A stretch of 64,000 bases of DNA from Pseudomonas orientalis (GCF_002934065.1 NZ_CP018049.1:2168501-2232500); one strand, 5' to 3'; shown: positions 26,029 to 35,018, counted from the first letter of the stretch. A program made the numbers and translations. The notes: generated from the sequence alone by a model not told the origin.

Positions 26029-26934
26029 ATGAGAGACCTGCCGCCGACCGCCACCTTGCGCGCGTTTGAAGCCGCCACGCGGCATCCGACCTTTACAGCC
26101 GCCGCCCAGGAACTGCATGTGAGCCAGAGCGCGGTCAGCCACCAGCTCAAGCATCTGGAAACGCTGTGGGGGCTGCAGCTGTTTGAACGCGGTCAACCGC
26201 TACGCCTCACGGCGGCGGGGGCTACGCTGGCGCCCATCGTGCGCGAATTCTTCATCAGCCTGGAGGCGACCCTGGGCGATCTGCGCGAGCAAAAAGGCCG
26301 GGTTCGACTCAGCGTCAGTACCACCTATTCGTTCGCACTCAAATGGCTGCTGCCGCGCTTGCCGAGCCTGGCCCGTCAGCACCCCGAGCTGCTGGTGTCG
26401 CTGGACACCACCGACAAGATCATCCACTTCTCGGGGGGCCAGGCCGATGTCGCGATTCGGCTGGGCAAGGGCAGTTATCCCGGTCTGTATTCGGAGTTTC
26501 TGTTCGGCGAGCAGGTGTTTCCGGTGGCCAGCCCCGATTTGCTGGGGCGCCTTGGAACGCCGCACACCCCGGCCGATTTGTTGCGCTTGCCGCTGCTGAC
26601 CCGCGACGGCGCCGAGCTGGTGCCGAAATGGGAGGCCTGGTTCCAGGCCGTCGGGCTGGTGTTTTCGCCGCTCAGGGAAAGCGTCAGGTTCGGCGACAGC
26701 AACATGACGGTCGAGGCCGCCTTGCTCGGCCAGGGCGTTGCATTGGTGCGCAGTGGCCACGTGGAAAACGAAATCAGCGATGGCCGGCTGGTGCGGCTGT
26801 TCGATGTGCCGTTCCCATCGCCGCTGGCTTACTACTTTGTGTGCCCCAAGGGCATCGAGGCGCAGCCGCACATTCTCGACTTTCGACAGTGGTTGATGGC
26901 CGAGGCGCTGAAAGTGCAACAGGCCGCTCACTAG
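26029..26934 (+). CDS. LysR-family transcriptional regulator (GcvA-like)
   Basis: A 301-residue regulator. The helix-turn-helix is at the N-terminus: LRAFEAATRHPTFTAAAQELHVSQSAVSHQLKHLE, with LQLFERGQPLRLTAAG closing it. The substrate-binding part starts with RVRLSVSTTYSFALKWLLPRL, the wording typical of the GcvA/DsdC branch. The ATG at 26029 gives MRDLPPTATLRAF. The gene lies upstream of a DMT exporter and an SDR on the same strand, and these may be targets. Neither the effector nor the operator can be read from the sequence. Confidence 0.88.
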   Translation: MRDLPPTATLRAFEAATRHPTFTAAAQELHVSQSAVSHQLKHLETLWGLQLFERGQPLRLTAAGATLAPIVREFFISLEATLGDLREQKGRVRLSVSTTYSFALKWLLPRLPSLARQHPELLVSLDTTDKIIHFSGGQADVAIRLGKGSYPGLYSEFLFGEQVFPVASPDLLGRLGTPHTPADLLRLPLLTRDGAELVPKWEAWFQAVGLVFSPLRESVRFGDSNMTVEAALLGQGVALVRSGHVENEISDGRLVRLFDVPFPSPLAYYFVCPKGIEAQPHILDFRQWLMAEALKVQQAAH

Positions 26935-27008
26935 GGTATGAGTATTCGTTCATGGTGCAATGAGGAAACTTCGCTGTCGTTCCGGTGCCGGGCTGCCTAA
27001 GATGGCGC

Positions 27009-27836
27009 ATGCCTATCCATCTTGTTTGCCTGGTTCTTTTCGCCGCGCTCCTGCACGCCAGCTGGAATGCGCTGCTGCGTGGCGGTGCCGACCGGCTGTG
27101 GTCGATGACTGTGATGTGTATTGCCATCGCCATCACCTGCAGCCTCGCCGCAGCGTTCATGCCAATACCCGCGACTGAGAGCTGGGGGTATGCGCTGCTC
27201 TCAGCGTTACTGCATGTGGGCTACAACCTGTTTCTGGTGCGCAGCTATCGGGTCGGTGACCTGGGGCAGATCTATCCGATTTCGCGTGGGTCGTCGCCGG
27301 CCCTGATCACCCTGGGTGCCGCCGTGTTTGCCGGCGAGCGCATCGCGCCCGGCCAGTTGCTGGGGATCGCGCTGGTTTCTGGCGGGATCATTTCGCTGGC
27401 TTTCAAGGGGCGCAGCCTGTCGGTTCCCAGCCTGCCCTATGCGCTGGGCACCGGCTGCTTCATCGCGGCCTACAGCGTCGTCGACGGCATCGGTGCCAGG
27501 CTCTCCGGCGCGCCGCTAGCCTACACCGCCTGGATGTGTGCCTTGTGGGGCGTGCTGATGCCGATGGTGTATATCGGCCTGCGCGATGCCCGCAGCTTGT
27601 TCAGTGTGCGGCCCGGCCTGTTGACCGCCGCGCTCGGCGGGTTGGTCTCCTTGCTGGCCTATGCAATCGTTATCTACGCCATGAACGAAGCGCCCCTGGG
27701 CGCGGTGTCGGCATTGCGCGAAACCAGCGTGCTGTTTGCGCTGTTGATCGGTTACCTGTTTCTCGGCGAGACGCTCACCCTGCGCCGCGTCCTGGCGTGT
27801 GTGGTGATCGTAGCCGGCATCCTCATCATCGGCTGA
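27009..27836 (+). CDS. EamA/DMT-family transporter
   Basis: A 275-residue inner-membrane exporter with about ten hydrophobic segments in two repeated halves of five. The first segment contains LFAALLHASWNALLRGGA, typical of EamA proteins; ISRGSSPALITLGAAVFAGE marks the end of the first repeat. The second half shows GAVSALRETSVLFALLIGYLFLGE, the corresponding signature. The ATG at 27009 places the first membrane segment correctly. Substrates of such carriers include amino acids, sugars and drugs, and nothing here narrows the choice. The SDR gene follows 29 bases downstream. Confidence 0.87.
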   Translation: MPIHLVCLVLFAALLHASWNALLRGGADRLWSMTVMCIAIAITCSLAAAFMPIPATESWGYALLSALLHVGYNLFLVRSYRVGDLGQIYPISRGSSPALITLGAAVFAGERIAPGQLLGIALVSGGIISLAFKGRSLSVPSLPYALGTGCFIAAYSVVDGIGARLSGAPLAYTAWMCALWGVLMPMVYIGLRDARSLFSVRPGLLTAALGGLVSLLAYAIVIYAMNEAPLGAVSALRETSVLFALLIGYLFLGETLTLRRVLACVVIVAGILIIG

Positions 27837-27865
27837 TACAGCCAACAACGCAGGAGGTCATTCAA

Positions 27866-28627
27866 ATGGACAAGGTCACACAGGCACCCCTGATCCTGAT
27901 CACCGGAGGCAGTCGCGGCGTGGGTGCAGCCACCGCTCGACTGGCCGCCGCCAGGGGCTATGACGTCGCGATCAGCTACGTGGCCAACGAACCGGCGGCG
28001 CTGGCGGTGGTGGCGGATGTGCAGGCAGCGGGGCGCAGGGCCCTGGCCGTGCAGGCCGACAGCGCAGACCCCGAACAGGTCGCGCAGTTGTTCGCGGCCA
28101 TTGACCGCACGTTCGGGCGCATTGATGTCCTGGTCAATAACGCCGGGGTGCTGGCGACCCAGTCGCGCCTGGAGGATCTTGGTCATGAACGCATGCAGCG
28201 CATCTTTGCGGTCAATGCCATCGGCCCCATGCTCTGCGCCCAGCAAGCGGTCAAGCGCATGGCTTACCGGCACAACGGGTCGGGCGGGGTGGTGATCAAT
28301 GTCTCTTCCGGCGCCGCACGCCTGGGCAGTCCCAACGAATACATCGACTATGCCGCGTCAAAAGGCGCCCTGGAGACGTTTACCATCGGGTTTGCCAAGG
28401 AAGTGGCGCGCGAGGGCATACGCGTCAACTGTGTTCGCCCCGGGCACATCTACACCGAGATGCACGCCAGCGGCGGCGAGCCGGGCCGCGTGGATCGCGT
28501 CAAAGACTCGATTCCCATGGGGCGCGGCGGCCAACCGGAGGAAGTGGCGCAGGCCATCCTCTGGCTGGCCGGCGCCGAAGCGTCGTTTGTGACCGGCACA
28601 TTCCTTGACGTGACGGGCGGCAAGTAA
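27866..28627 (+). CDS. Short-chain dehydrogenase/reductase
   Basis: A 253-residue NAD(P)-dependent oxidoreductase. The dinucleotide-binding motif TGGSRGVGAATAR is at residues 14-26, DVLVNNAGV near 90, the catalytic serine in VINVSSGAARLG and the Tyr/Lys pair in YIDYAASKGALE. FVTGTFLDVTGGK is the standard C-terminus. AGGAGG precedes the ATG, so translation should be strong. It sits 29 bases behind the EamA exporter and may be in one transcript with it. The substrate is not identifiable. Confidence 0.9.
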   Translation: MDKVTQAPLILITGGSRGVGAATARLAAARGYDVAISYVANEPAALAVVADVQAAGRRALAVQADSADPEQVAQLFAAIDRTFGRIDVLVNNAGVLATQSRLEDLGHERMQRIFAVNAIGPMLCAQQAVKRMAYRHNGSGGVVINVSSGAARLGSPNEYIDYAASKGALETFTIGFAKEVAREGIRVNCVRPGHIYTEMHASGGEPGRVDRVKDSIPMGRGGQPEEVAQAILWLAGAEASFVTGTFLDVTGGK

Positions 28628-28763
28628 GCCGGCGGGCGTCTTTGTCTCGTTTCGTGCCCGAAAGGGACGAATACGCCTGTTAGTCGCAATTTGTTACGAA
28701 TCAATCACGGCAAAATGCCAGTTTGCACCGGCAAAAGGGGGCAAAAACACGTCTGCCATGGAT

Positions 28764-28781
28764 TTTTCATAAAATCGTAAC
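28764..28781 (+). promoter_or_regulatory. Candidate Pho box upstream of pstS
   Basis: TTTTCAT (28764-28770), AAAA, TCGTAAC (28775-28781). Each 7-mer matches the CTGTCAT/CTGTAAC Pho-box half at five of seven positions, and the 11-base periodicity is exact. It lies 52 bases before the pstS start, as expected for PhoB control under phosphate limitation. Confidence 0.6.
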
Positions 28782-28832
28782 AAAGCTGCTGCACAGTCCC
28801 GGGAGCCCGAAATTACACCACGGAGTTCCTGA

Positions 28833-29861
28833 ATGAAAAGCTTGATGAAGTCTGCTGCACTCGCCGTCGCGGTTTCTCTGAGCGCCACTTCGGTGTTTGC
28901 TGCCGAAAGCATCCGCCTGACCGGTTCCGGTGCCAGTTTCCCGGCCCCGATCTACCTCACCTGGTTCAAGGATTTCAGCAAGAAAAGCGCGGGCGTCACG
29001 GTTGACTACCAATCCAAGGGGAGCGGGGCGGGTGTGCAGGACTTCCTGAACAAAACCGTCGACTTCGCCGCCAGTGACTCCGCGATGAAAGACGAAGACA
29101 TCGCCAAGGTTGCCGAGGGCGTGCAACTGCTGCCGATGACCGCCGGTGAAATCGTGCTGGCGTACAACCTGCCGGGCAACCCGAAGGGCCTGAAGCTGCC
29201 GCGCGATGTGTACTCCGATATCTTCCTGGGCAAGATTACTCAGTGGAACGATCCCAAGATCGTTGCCGCCAACCCGGACCTGAAGCTGCCGGCTACGCCT
29301 ATCACCGTCGTGGTGCGTGCGGACTCCAGTGGCACCACCGCGGTATTTACCAAGCACCTGGCGGCGATCAACCCTGGCTTCAAAGAAGCCTTGGGTGAAG
29401 GCAACACCGTTAACTGGCCAGCGACCGACAAGTTCATCAAGTCGCCCAAGAACGACGGTGTGACCGCCACCGTACGCCAGACCCCAGGCGCGATTGGCTA
29501 CATCGAATACGGTTTCGCCAAACTGGCCAAGGTTGACTTCGCCCAGTTGCAGAACAAGGCCGGCCAGTACGTTGTGCCCAATGCCGAAAGCGGTGCAGAA
29601 GCACTGGCTGCGGTGAAGATGCCGGAAAGCCTGGTGGCCTGGCTGCCGGACCCGGACGGTGCCAAGTCCTACCCGATCACGTCCTACACCTGGATGATTT
29701 TCCGCAAGGACAACGGCAACCCGGCCAAGGCCAAGGCCATGCGTGAAATGGTCGAGTACAGCCTGACCGAAGGGCAGAAAATCGCTGACTCCATGGGCTA
29801 CATCCCGCTGCCGCCTTCGGTAGTCGAGCAGGTTCGCAAAGCCTCCGCCAACATTCAGTAA
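28833..29861 (+). CDS. pstS: Phosphate ABC transporter substrate-binding protein PstS
   Basis: A 342-residue periplasmic phosphate-binding protein. The signal peptide MKSLMKSAALAVAVSLSATS...FA is cleaved before AESIRLTGSGASFPAP. Phosphate-binding loops are visible: GSGASFPAPIYLTW near the N-terminus, DFAASDSAM and ADSSGTTAVF. Length is normal. It heads pstSCAB, behind a candidate Pho box. A hairpin (29879-29904) after its stop may allow pstS to be produced at higher levels than the membrane subunits. Confidence 0.95.
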   Translation: MKSLMKSAALAVAVSLSATSVFAAESIRLTGSGASFPAPIYLTWFKDFSKKSAGVTVDYQSKGSGAGVQDFLNKTVDFAASDSAMKDEDIAKVAEGVQLLPMTAGEIVLAYNLPGNPKGLKLPRDVYSDIFLGKITQWNDPKIVAANPDLKLPATPITVVVRADSSGTTAVFTKHLAAINPGFKEALGEGNTVNWPATDKFIKSPKNDGVTATVRQTPGAIGYIEYGFAKLAKVDFAQLQNKAGQYVVPNAESGAEALAAVKMPESLVAWLPDPDGAKSYPITSYTWMIFRKDNGNPAKAKAMREMVEYSLTEGQKIADSMGYIPLPPSVVEQVRKASANIQ

Positions 29862-29878
29862 GGCGTGCCAGGTCGCTT

Positions 29879-29904
29879 CCGGCATGGGCAGTCAGCCATG
29901 CCGG
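29879..29904 (+). promoter_or_regulatory. Intercistronic hairpin between pstS and pstC
   Basis: CCGGCATGG and CCATGCCGG form a perfect 9-bp stem with an 8-base loop, without a T run. Such stems after binding-protein genes commonly stabilise the upstream mRNA part or lower downstream expression; that role is inferred. Confidence 0.5.
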
Positions 29905-29935
29905 GAGCACTTCTTCCCTGTTTCGGAATTAACCC

Positions 29936-30904
29936 ATGAACACACCTTTTGTCGTACCGGGTAACCCGGACTCTGCGTGCCAGCCACCGTCCACCAAGGA
30001 CTTCGTGATGGATCGCACGTTCCGTGCGCTTGCACGCATCGGCGTGGTGCTGGTGCTGGCGCTAGTCTTCGCACTGGTGTTCGAAGTAGGGCGCAAGGCC
30101 CTTCCAGGCATGGAAAAGCACGGTTTTGACGTGCTGCTGGGCAGCGTCTGGGATGTCAATCAAGGCAAGTACGGCATTCTGCCGGCGATTTGGGGCACGC
30201 TGTACAGCGCCTTTATCGCGTTGATGATCGCCGGCTTTTTTGGCGTCAGCATGGCGATTTTCCTCACCCAGGATTTCCTTCCCGCCAAGCTGGCTGCGGT
30301 GTTTCGCACCATCGTCGAATTGCTCGCGGCGATCCCCAGCGTGGTGTACGGCCTGTGGGGCATCTATGTAGTTATCCCCGCCATCCGCCCGCTGACGGCA
30401 TGGCTGAACACGGAGCTTGGCTGGATTCCCTTTTTCGGTACGTCCCTGAGCGGGCCGGGCCTGCTGCCGGCCGCGCTGGTATTGGCCATCATGATCCTGC
30501 CGACCATTGCCGCAGTGTCCCAGGACGCGCTCACCGCGGTGCCGATGAAAACCAAACAGGCCGCCTACGGCATGGGCACGACGCACTGGGAAGCGATTCT
30601 CAAGGTGATGGTGCCGTCGGCCGCCACCGGTATCTTCGGCTCCCTGGTGCTGGGCCTCGGCCGCGCCCTGGGGGAAACCATGGCCCTGGCGATGCTGGTG
30701 GGTAACGCAAACAACATTTCCCTGTCCCTGTTCGCGCCGGCCAATACCCTGGCGGCCTTGCTGGCGCTGAACTTTCCCGAGGCCGGGCCCAACGAGATCG
30801 AAGTGTTGATGTATGCGGCGCTGGTGCTGATGTTCATCACACTGCTGGTCAACGTGGCGGGTTCGATGATCATGCTCTACGCCCAGCGGGGGACCAAACA
30901 ATGA
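29936..30904 (+). CDS. pstC: Phosphate ABC transporter permease PstC
   Basis: A 322-residue inner-membrane permease with about six membrane segments. The first lies at roughly residues 35-55. The EAA-type loop that docks to PstB is visible as KQAAYGMGTTHWEAILKVMVPSA, followed by GLGRALGETMALAMLVGN. It is a short PstC without the long N-terminal extension found in the other Pseudomonas Pst system. An internal ATG at 30008 (MDRTFRALARIG) has AAGGA upstream and could be the real start. It overlaps pstA by four bases (ATGA). Confidence 0.94.
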   Translation: MNTPFVVPGNPDSACQPPSTKDFVMDRTFRALARIGVVLVLALVFALVFEVGRKALPGMEKHGFDVLLGSVWDVNQGKYGILPAIWGTLYSAFIALMIAGFFGVSMAIFLTQDFLPAKLAAVFRTIVELLAAIPSVVYGLWGIYVVIPAIRPLTAWLNTELGWIPFFGTSLSGPGLLPAALVLAIMILPTIAAVSQDALTAVPMKTKQAAYGMGTTHWEAILKVMVPSAATGIFGSLVLGLGRALGETMALAMLVGNANNISLSLFAPANTLAALLALNFPEAGPNEIEVLMYAALVLMFITLLVNVAGSMIMLYAQRGTKQ

Positions 30905-31794
30905 CCAACCTCACCGCACCTGCCGCCGCGCTGCCCAGCCTGCAGCGCCGCTTCGAAGGCCGCGCCCTGCGCAGCCTGGTCTTGACCACGCTGGTCTGGT
31001 TCGGCGCGCTGCTGGCCAGCGTACCGTTGATCTCCGTGCTGTATATGTTGATCACCCGAGGCGGTGCGCGCCTGAGCCTGGAGCTCTTCACCGAGCTGCC
31101 GCCGACCGGTTTCGAGACCGGTGGCGGCTTCGGCAACGCCATGGCCGGCACCCTGGTGATGGTCGGCATTGCGGCGGCCATCGCCGTGCCGGTCGGTATT
31201 CTGGCAGCAGTCTTCCTCGCGGAACTGGGGCCTGACAGCAAACTGGCGAGCGCTGCGCGCTTTGCCGCCAAGATGCTCACCGGCTTGCCGTCCATTCTGG
31301 CCGGGGTGTTTGCCTACGCGCTGGTGGTGATGACCACCGGGACCTACTCGGCACCGGCAGGTGGCGTGGCGCTGGCCGTGCTGATGCTGCCAATCGTGGT
31401 GCTGACGGCCGAAGAGTCGATGCGCATGGTGCCCAAAATCATGAAGGACGCTGCCTACGGTATGGGCTGCACCCGTTCGCAGGTGATCTGGAAGATCGTC
31501 TTGCCTACCGGCCTGCCGGCGATCCTGACCGGCGTCATGCTGGCCGTGGCGCGCGCTGCGGGCGAAACCGCACCATTGCTGTTCACTGCGCTGTTCAGCA
31601 ACTACTGGATCTACCACGACGGCAACCTGGCCGTCATGAACCCGACAGCCTCGTTGGCCGTGCTGATCTACAACTTCTCCGGCATGCCTTTCGACAATCA
31701 GCTTGAACTCGCGTGGGCGGCCTCGCTGGTGCTGGTGATGATCGTGCTGGTCGTGAATGTCGTGAGCCGTATTTTCGGCAAACCCAAGTACTAA
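30901..31794 (+). CDS. pstA: Phosphate ABC transporter permease PstA
   Basis: A 297-residue inner-membrane permease that forms the channel together with PstC. Six hydrophobic segments are apparent, starting at about residue 28. PTGFETGGGFGNAMAGTLVMVG is the conserved region after TM1. The cytoplasmic coupling loop is KDAAYGMGCTRSQVIWKIVLPT, followed by AVARAAGETAPLLFTALFSN. It overlaps pstC by four bases and precedes pstB by 19 bases, so all four pst genes should share a transcript. Confidence 0.95.
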   Translation: MTNLTAPAAALPSLQRRFEGRALRSLVLTTLVWFGALLASVPLISVLYMLITRGGARLSLELFTELPPTGFETGGGFGNAMAGTLVMVGIAAAIAVPVGILAAVFLAELGPDSKLASAARFAAKMLTGLPSILAGVFAYALVVMTTGTYSAPAGGVALAVLMLPIVVLTAEESMRMVPKIMKDAAYGMGCTRSQVIWKIVLPTGLPAILTGVMLAVARAAGETAPLLFTALFSNYWIYHDGNLAVMNPTASLAVLIYNFSGMPFDNQLELAWAASLVLVMIVLVVNVVSRIFGKPKY

Positions 31795-31813
31795 AAGCGG
31801 GAGCACCTGAATT

Positions 31814-32632
31814 TTGAACGTATCCACTGCGCAAATAGCCGCTCCGTTTGTGACCGAGTCGCCTGTGGTCATGGACTGCAAGCTGGACAAGATTTTCTAC
31901 GGCAACTTCATGGCCGTGCGTGACAGCCACGTGCCGATCGAAAAAAACAAGATCACCGGCTTCATCGGGCCTTCCGGCTGTGGCAAAAGCACCGTGCTGC
32001 GCAGCCTCAATCGCATGAATGACCTGGTCAAGGGCTTTCGTTTCGAAGGGCATGTGCATTTTCTCGGCCAGGACGTATACGGCAAGGGCGTCGACCCGGT
32101 GGTGGTGCGTCGTTACATCGGCATGGTGTTCCAGCAGCCGAACCCGTTCTCGATGAGCATCTTCGACAACGTCGCCTTTGGCCTGCGCCTCAATCGCTAC
32201 AAGGGCGACCTGGGCGACCGCGTCAAACACGCACTGCAAGGCGCCGCCCTGTGGGACGAGGTCAAGGACAAGCTCAAGGTCAGCGGCTTGTCGCTCTCCG
32301 GCGGCCAGCAGCAACGCCTGTGTATCGCACGCGCTATCGCCACCGAGCCGGAAGTGTTGCTGCTGGATGAGCCGTGCTCGGCGCTCGACCCGATTGCCAC
32401 CCGTCGCGTCGAGGAACTGATGGTCGAGCTGAAGAAGGATTACACCATCGCGCTGGTGACCCACAACATGCAGCAGGCGATCCGTGTGGCCGATACTACG
32501 GCGTTTTTCTCGGTGGATATTTCCCAGGGCACGCGCACGGGGTATCTGGTCGAAATGGGCCCGACCACGCAGATCTTCGGCAAACCACGCGAACAGATGA
32601 CCGAAGACTACATCAGCGGCAAGTTCAGCTGA
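31814..32632 (+). CDS. pstB: Phosphate ABC transporter ATP-binding protein PstB
   Basis: A 272-residue ATPase that drives phosphate import. Walker A is GPSGCGKST, the Q-loop [16 protein letters not shown], the signature LSGGQQQR and Walker [13 protein letters not shown], followed by the H-loop LVTHNMQQA. The start codon is TTG behind GGGAGCACCTGAAT, a weaker context than the others. The usual phoU gene does not follow; instead a Fic-like/HAD pair begins 95 bases downstream. This is therefore a phoU-less pstSCAB set, probably a second phosphate importer of the cell. Confidence 0.95.
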   Translation: MNVSTAQIAAPFVTESPVVMDCKLDKIFYGNFMAVRDSHVPIEKNKITGFIGPSGCGKSTVLRSLNRMNDLVKGFRFEGHVHFLGQDVYGKGVDPVVVRRYIGMVFQQPNPFSMSIFDNVAFGLRLNRYKGDLGDRVKHALQGAALWDEVKDKLKVSGLSLSGGQQQRLCIARAIATEPEVLLLDEPCSALDPIATRRVEELMVELKKDYTIALVTHNMQQAIRVADTTAFFSVDISQGTRTGYLVEMGPTTQIFGKPREQMTEDYISGKFS

Positions 32633-32727
32633 GCAATACCGTCCGGCCTGGGCCGCCTACGTGCAAACGCCAAACGGATGTGGCGTGAACCGGTAGATTT
32701 TTTACCTCGTGTTTCCAAGGAGCTTCA

Positions 32728-33426
32728 ATGCCTGCAACGCATCGCCTTGATTTACCTGCCATTGAACGCGCATTGCGCGAAGTGCAGCACCGTTTCGCCG
32801 AGCTTAGCCGGCACTTCACCGAGCCGCGCGATCCTCTGACCGACGAAGTGCTGCTCAATGTGCTTGAAGGCTATGCGTTGATTGACGACTATGTCGCACG
32901 CGGCGTGGACCTGTTTGATCTTCATCAGCTGAACCTGATGCTGGAGATCAACGCCACCGTGTTGTGCGGTCGAGACCCGGCGCGGCGGCTGGAATACGCG
33001 CAGCACCTGGCGGCCACCGAAGAGCATTTCTTCAACAACGTTGAAGGCGGTATCAAGGATTTGTACAACTGGTATTGCGCGTATCGCAGCGAATCGGTCT
33101 GGAAGCGGGCGGCCGGCGTCTATGTGCGCATCCTCAGCAAGCCGCAGCTGTTCATTGAAGGCAACAACCGCAGCGGGTCGCTTATCGTCAGCTATCTGCT
33201 CATGCGTGCAGGTTTGCCGCCGTTCGTGCTGACGCTTGAAAATGCCGAGGGTTATTTCAACCCATCCTCGGTGATACGCAACTCTGCCAAACATGGTGTC
33301 AAGGCGTTGTATGAATTGCCCAAGATCAAGAAAAAGTATGCAGCCTTCCTGGAGCACCAGGCGCCTGATCCAGGCAAGTTTTTCCTGAGCGGCGCGCGGC
33401 TGCCCCTGCGAGAGAGAGGCCACTGA
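32728..33426 (+). CDS. Fic-like protein with a variant active-site loop
   Basis: A 232-residue, mostly helical protein. Residues 140-148 read QLFIEGNNR, which aligns with the Fic motif HxFx(D/E)GN(G/K)R, but the catalytic histidine is replaced by Gln140. The helices around it (EEHFFNNVEGGIKDLYNWY before; SLIVSYLLMRAGLPP after) suit a Fido fold. An active Fic enzyme transfers AMP or other phosphate groups to a hydroxyl. Loss of the histidine suggests an inactive, altered or regulatory member. AAGGAGC precedes the ATG. The HAD phosphatase gene starts inside its stop codon (TGATG), so the two are translationally coupled. The Fic call is by motif only. Confidence 0.5.
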   Translation: MPATHRLDLPAIERALREVQHRFAELSRHFTEPRDPLTDEVLLNVLEGYALIDDYVARGVDLFDLHQLNLMLEINATVLCGRDPARRLEYAQHLAATEEHFFNNVEGGIKDLYNWYCAYRSESVWKRAAGVYVRILSKPQLFIEGNNRSGSLIVSYLLMRAGLPPFVLTLENAEGYFNPSSVIRNSAKHGVKALYELPKIKKKYAAFLEHQAPDPGKFFLSGARLPLRERGH

Positions 33427-34028
33427 TGCGCGGATTCAAGCGTCAACGCCTGCGTATTTCATTTGATATCGATGACACGCTGGCCTGTCAGCTGCACCAC
33501 TGCGCTGTCGAGACCAGCTGGCTGCCGGCCTGTGTGCATCGTTGGCTGGGTGAGCCGTTGCGTATCGGCACACGTTCGCTGATCCGCGAGTTGCGTCGCC
33601 AGGGCTGCAGTGTCTGGGTCTATACCTCGTCCGGCCGCACACCGTCCTACATCCGGCGCTGGCTGTTGCTCTATGGCATTCGCGTCGACGGGGTCGTCAA
33701 CAGCGTGCTGCACAACCGCGCCCTGACCGGGCACAGGCTGTGCAATGCGCCTTCGAAGTATCCGCCGGCATTCGACATCGACTTGCACGTCGATGATTCC
33801 GAGGGCGTGCAGAGTGAAGGCGCCGATCATGGATTCCGTGTTGTCGTGGTCGATCCGCAGGACATACGCTGGACGCAGAAAGTCCTGGATGCCGTGGTCG
33901 TTGTCCGTGCGCAGCTCGGTTGGCCGCGGCTGATCAGCCACAAGGCGCCGCGCAACGCCGGGCTATCGCAGGAGTCGAAAAGGACTGTCGTCAACTCGAT
34001 CCTGGCGCGTTGGCAATGGTCCGGTTGA
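33426..34028 (+). CDS. HAD-superfamily hydrolase
   Basis: A 200-residue phosphatase-like protein. Motif I is ISFDIDDTLAC (D14 nucleophile, D16 acid/base), motif II VYTSSGRTPSYIR with its threonine/serine, and motif IV LHVDDSEGVQSEG with two aspartates; a lysine lies at SKYPP before motif IV. All catalytic positions are filled. It is coupled to the upstream Fic-like gene through a one-base overlap. A Fic-type protein paired with a phosphohydrolase suggests that one adds and the other removes a phosphate-based modification, but the substrate is unknown. Confidence 0.72.
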   Translation: MRGFKRQRLRISFDIDDTLACQLHHCAVETSWLPACVHRWLGEPLRIGTRSLIRELRRQGCSVWVYTSSGRTPSYIRRWLLLYGIRVDGVVNSVLHNRALTGHRLCNAPSKYPPAFDIDLHVDDSEGVQSEGADHGFRVVVVDPQDIRWTQKVLDAVVVVRAQLGWPRLISHKAPRNAGLSQESKRTVVNSILARWQWSG

Positions 34029-34253
34029 ATGTATTCAGGACAATTCTTTGTGTGTATCAAATGGTGGGCTTAGGCTCGCATTTACATACAGCAGGGAGGC
34101 GAACCCGGCGCGCAGGATGCAACCGTTCCAGCGGCGTCGAATCGATTGAGGCATGTTCAGTCACGTTACGGTCGGGTGCACCGACCTCGAAAAAGCAGCT
34201 CACCCCCATGGCAGCACGCCTCACAACGCCTGTTACGGCGATCTGGAGCGCCC

Positions 34254-34883
34254 ATGGTAGAGCCATCGACGCTCCTGCTGTTTGCGGGGGCCGTGTTGCT
34301 GTTACTGATGTCTCCCGGCCCCAACATGGCCTTCGTGATTGCGCACGGCGCCAGCTACGGCTGGCGTGGCGGCGTCGCCGCTGCGTTGGGAATCGGCGCG
34401 GCCGACCTGGTATTGACCGCGCTCACCGCAGCCGGCCTCACAGCCGCCATAGCGCAGTGGCCCCCCTCGTTCGACCTGATCCGCTGGGCCGGTGCGTTCT
34501 ATCTGCTCTGGATGGCCTGGAACGCCCTGCGGGTGCGTGCCGCACGTTCAACGCATGCCACCCTCCAGGCGTCGCTGATGTCGGTGTTCATCCGAGCGAT
34601 GCTTAACTCTTTGCTCAACCCCAAAGCGTTGCTGTTTTTCATGGTATTTTTGCCGCAGTTCGTTGTGCGCGGCAGTTCTGCGGTCGCCCTGCAAATAGTG
34701 ACGCTGGGGTTGCTGTTAACCTTGATCGCGATCATTTTTCACGTCGTGCTGGGCCTGATGGGGGGAATCATCCGGGGTTATGCGTCCCACCACGGCGAGT
34801 CCGCAAAGTGGCAGTCGCGGGGCCTTGCATTCGTATTGGTGTTGCTGGCAGTTCGCTTGGCGTTCACGTCGCGGCCAGCATGA
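34254..34883 (+). CDS. LysE/RhtB-family exporter
   Basis: A 209-residue inner-membrane amino-acid exporter with about six hydrophobic segments. The signature LLLLMSPGPNMAFVIAHGASYGWRGG is at residues 16-41, with GIGAADLVLTALTAAGL next and FIRAMLNSLLNPKALLFFMVFLPQF in the middle. The ATG at 34254 has GGAG six bases upstream; a 36-residue extension to 34146 is arginine-rich and unlike the family. The gene is single and ends at a bidirectional terminator shared with levansucrase. The exported compound cannot be predicted. Confidence 0.9.
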   Translation: MVEPSTLLLFAGAVLLLLMSPGPNMAFVIAHGASYGWRGGVAAALGIGAADLVLTALTAAGLTAAIAQWPPSFDLIRWAGAFYLLWMAWNALRVRAARSTHATLQASLMSVFIRAMLNSLLNPKALLFFMVFLPQFVVRGSSAVALQIVTLGLLLTLIAIIFHVVLGLMGGIIRGYASHHGESAKWQSRGLAFVLVLLAVRLAFTSRPA

Positions 34884-34913
34884 GTTATACGGGTAGCCGG
34901 TGCGTACTTGGAT

Positions 34914-34948
34914 AAAAAAAGCCACTCGATCGAGTGGCTTTTTTTTCT
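34914..34948. terminator. Bidirectional terminator
   Basis: AAAAAAAGCCACTC, GATC, GAGTGGC and eight T form a perfect hairpin flanked by A and T runs. It ends both the LysE gene (plus) and levansucrase (minus). The stem sequence is the same as in the tRNA-Gly terminator at 4790. Confidence 0.9.
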
Positions 34949-34957
34949 GTGAATTTC

Positions 34958-34988
34958 GATCGTTCCCACGCAGAGCGTGGGAACGATC
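34958..34988. repeat. Small palindromic repeat
   Basis: GATCGTTCCCACG, CAGAG, CGTGGGAACGATC: two perfect 13-base arms around a 5-base loop. It lies between the terminator and the end of the levansucrase gene and resembles a second type of small intergenic palindrome found in pseudomonads. Confidence 0.7.
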
Positions 34989-35018
34989 AAGCCATGCTAC
35001 GACGTCTGTTGACCTTGT

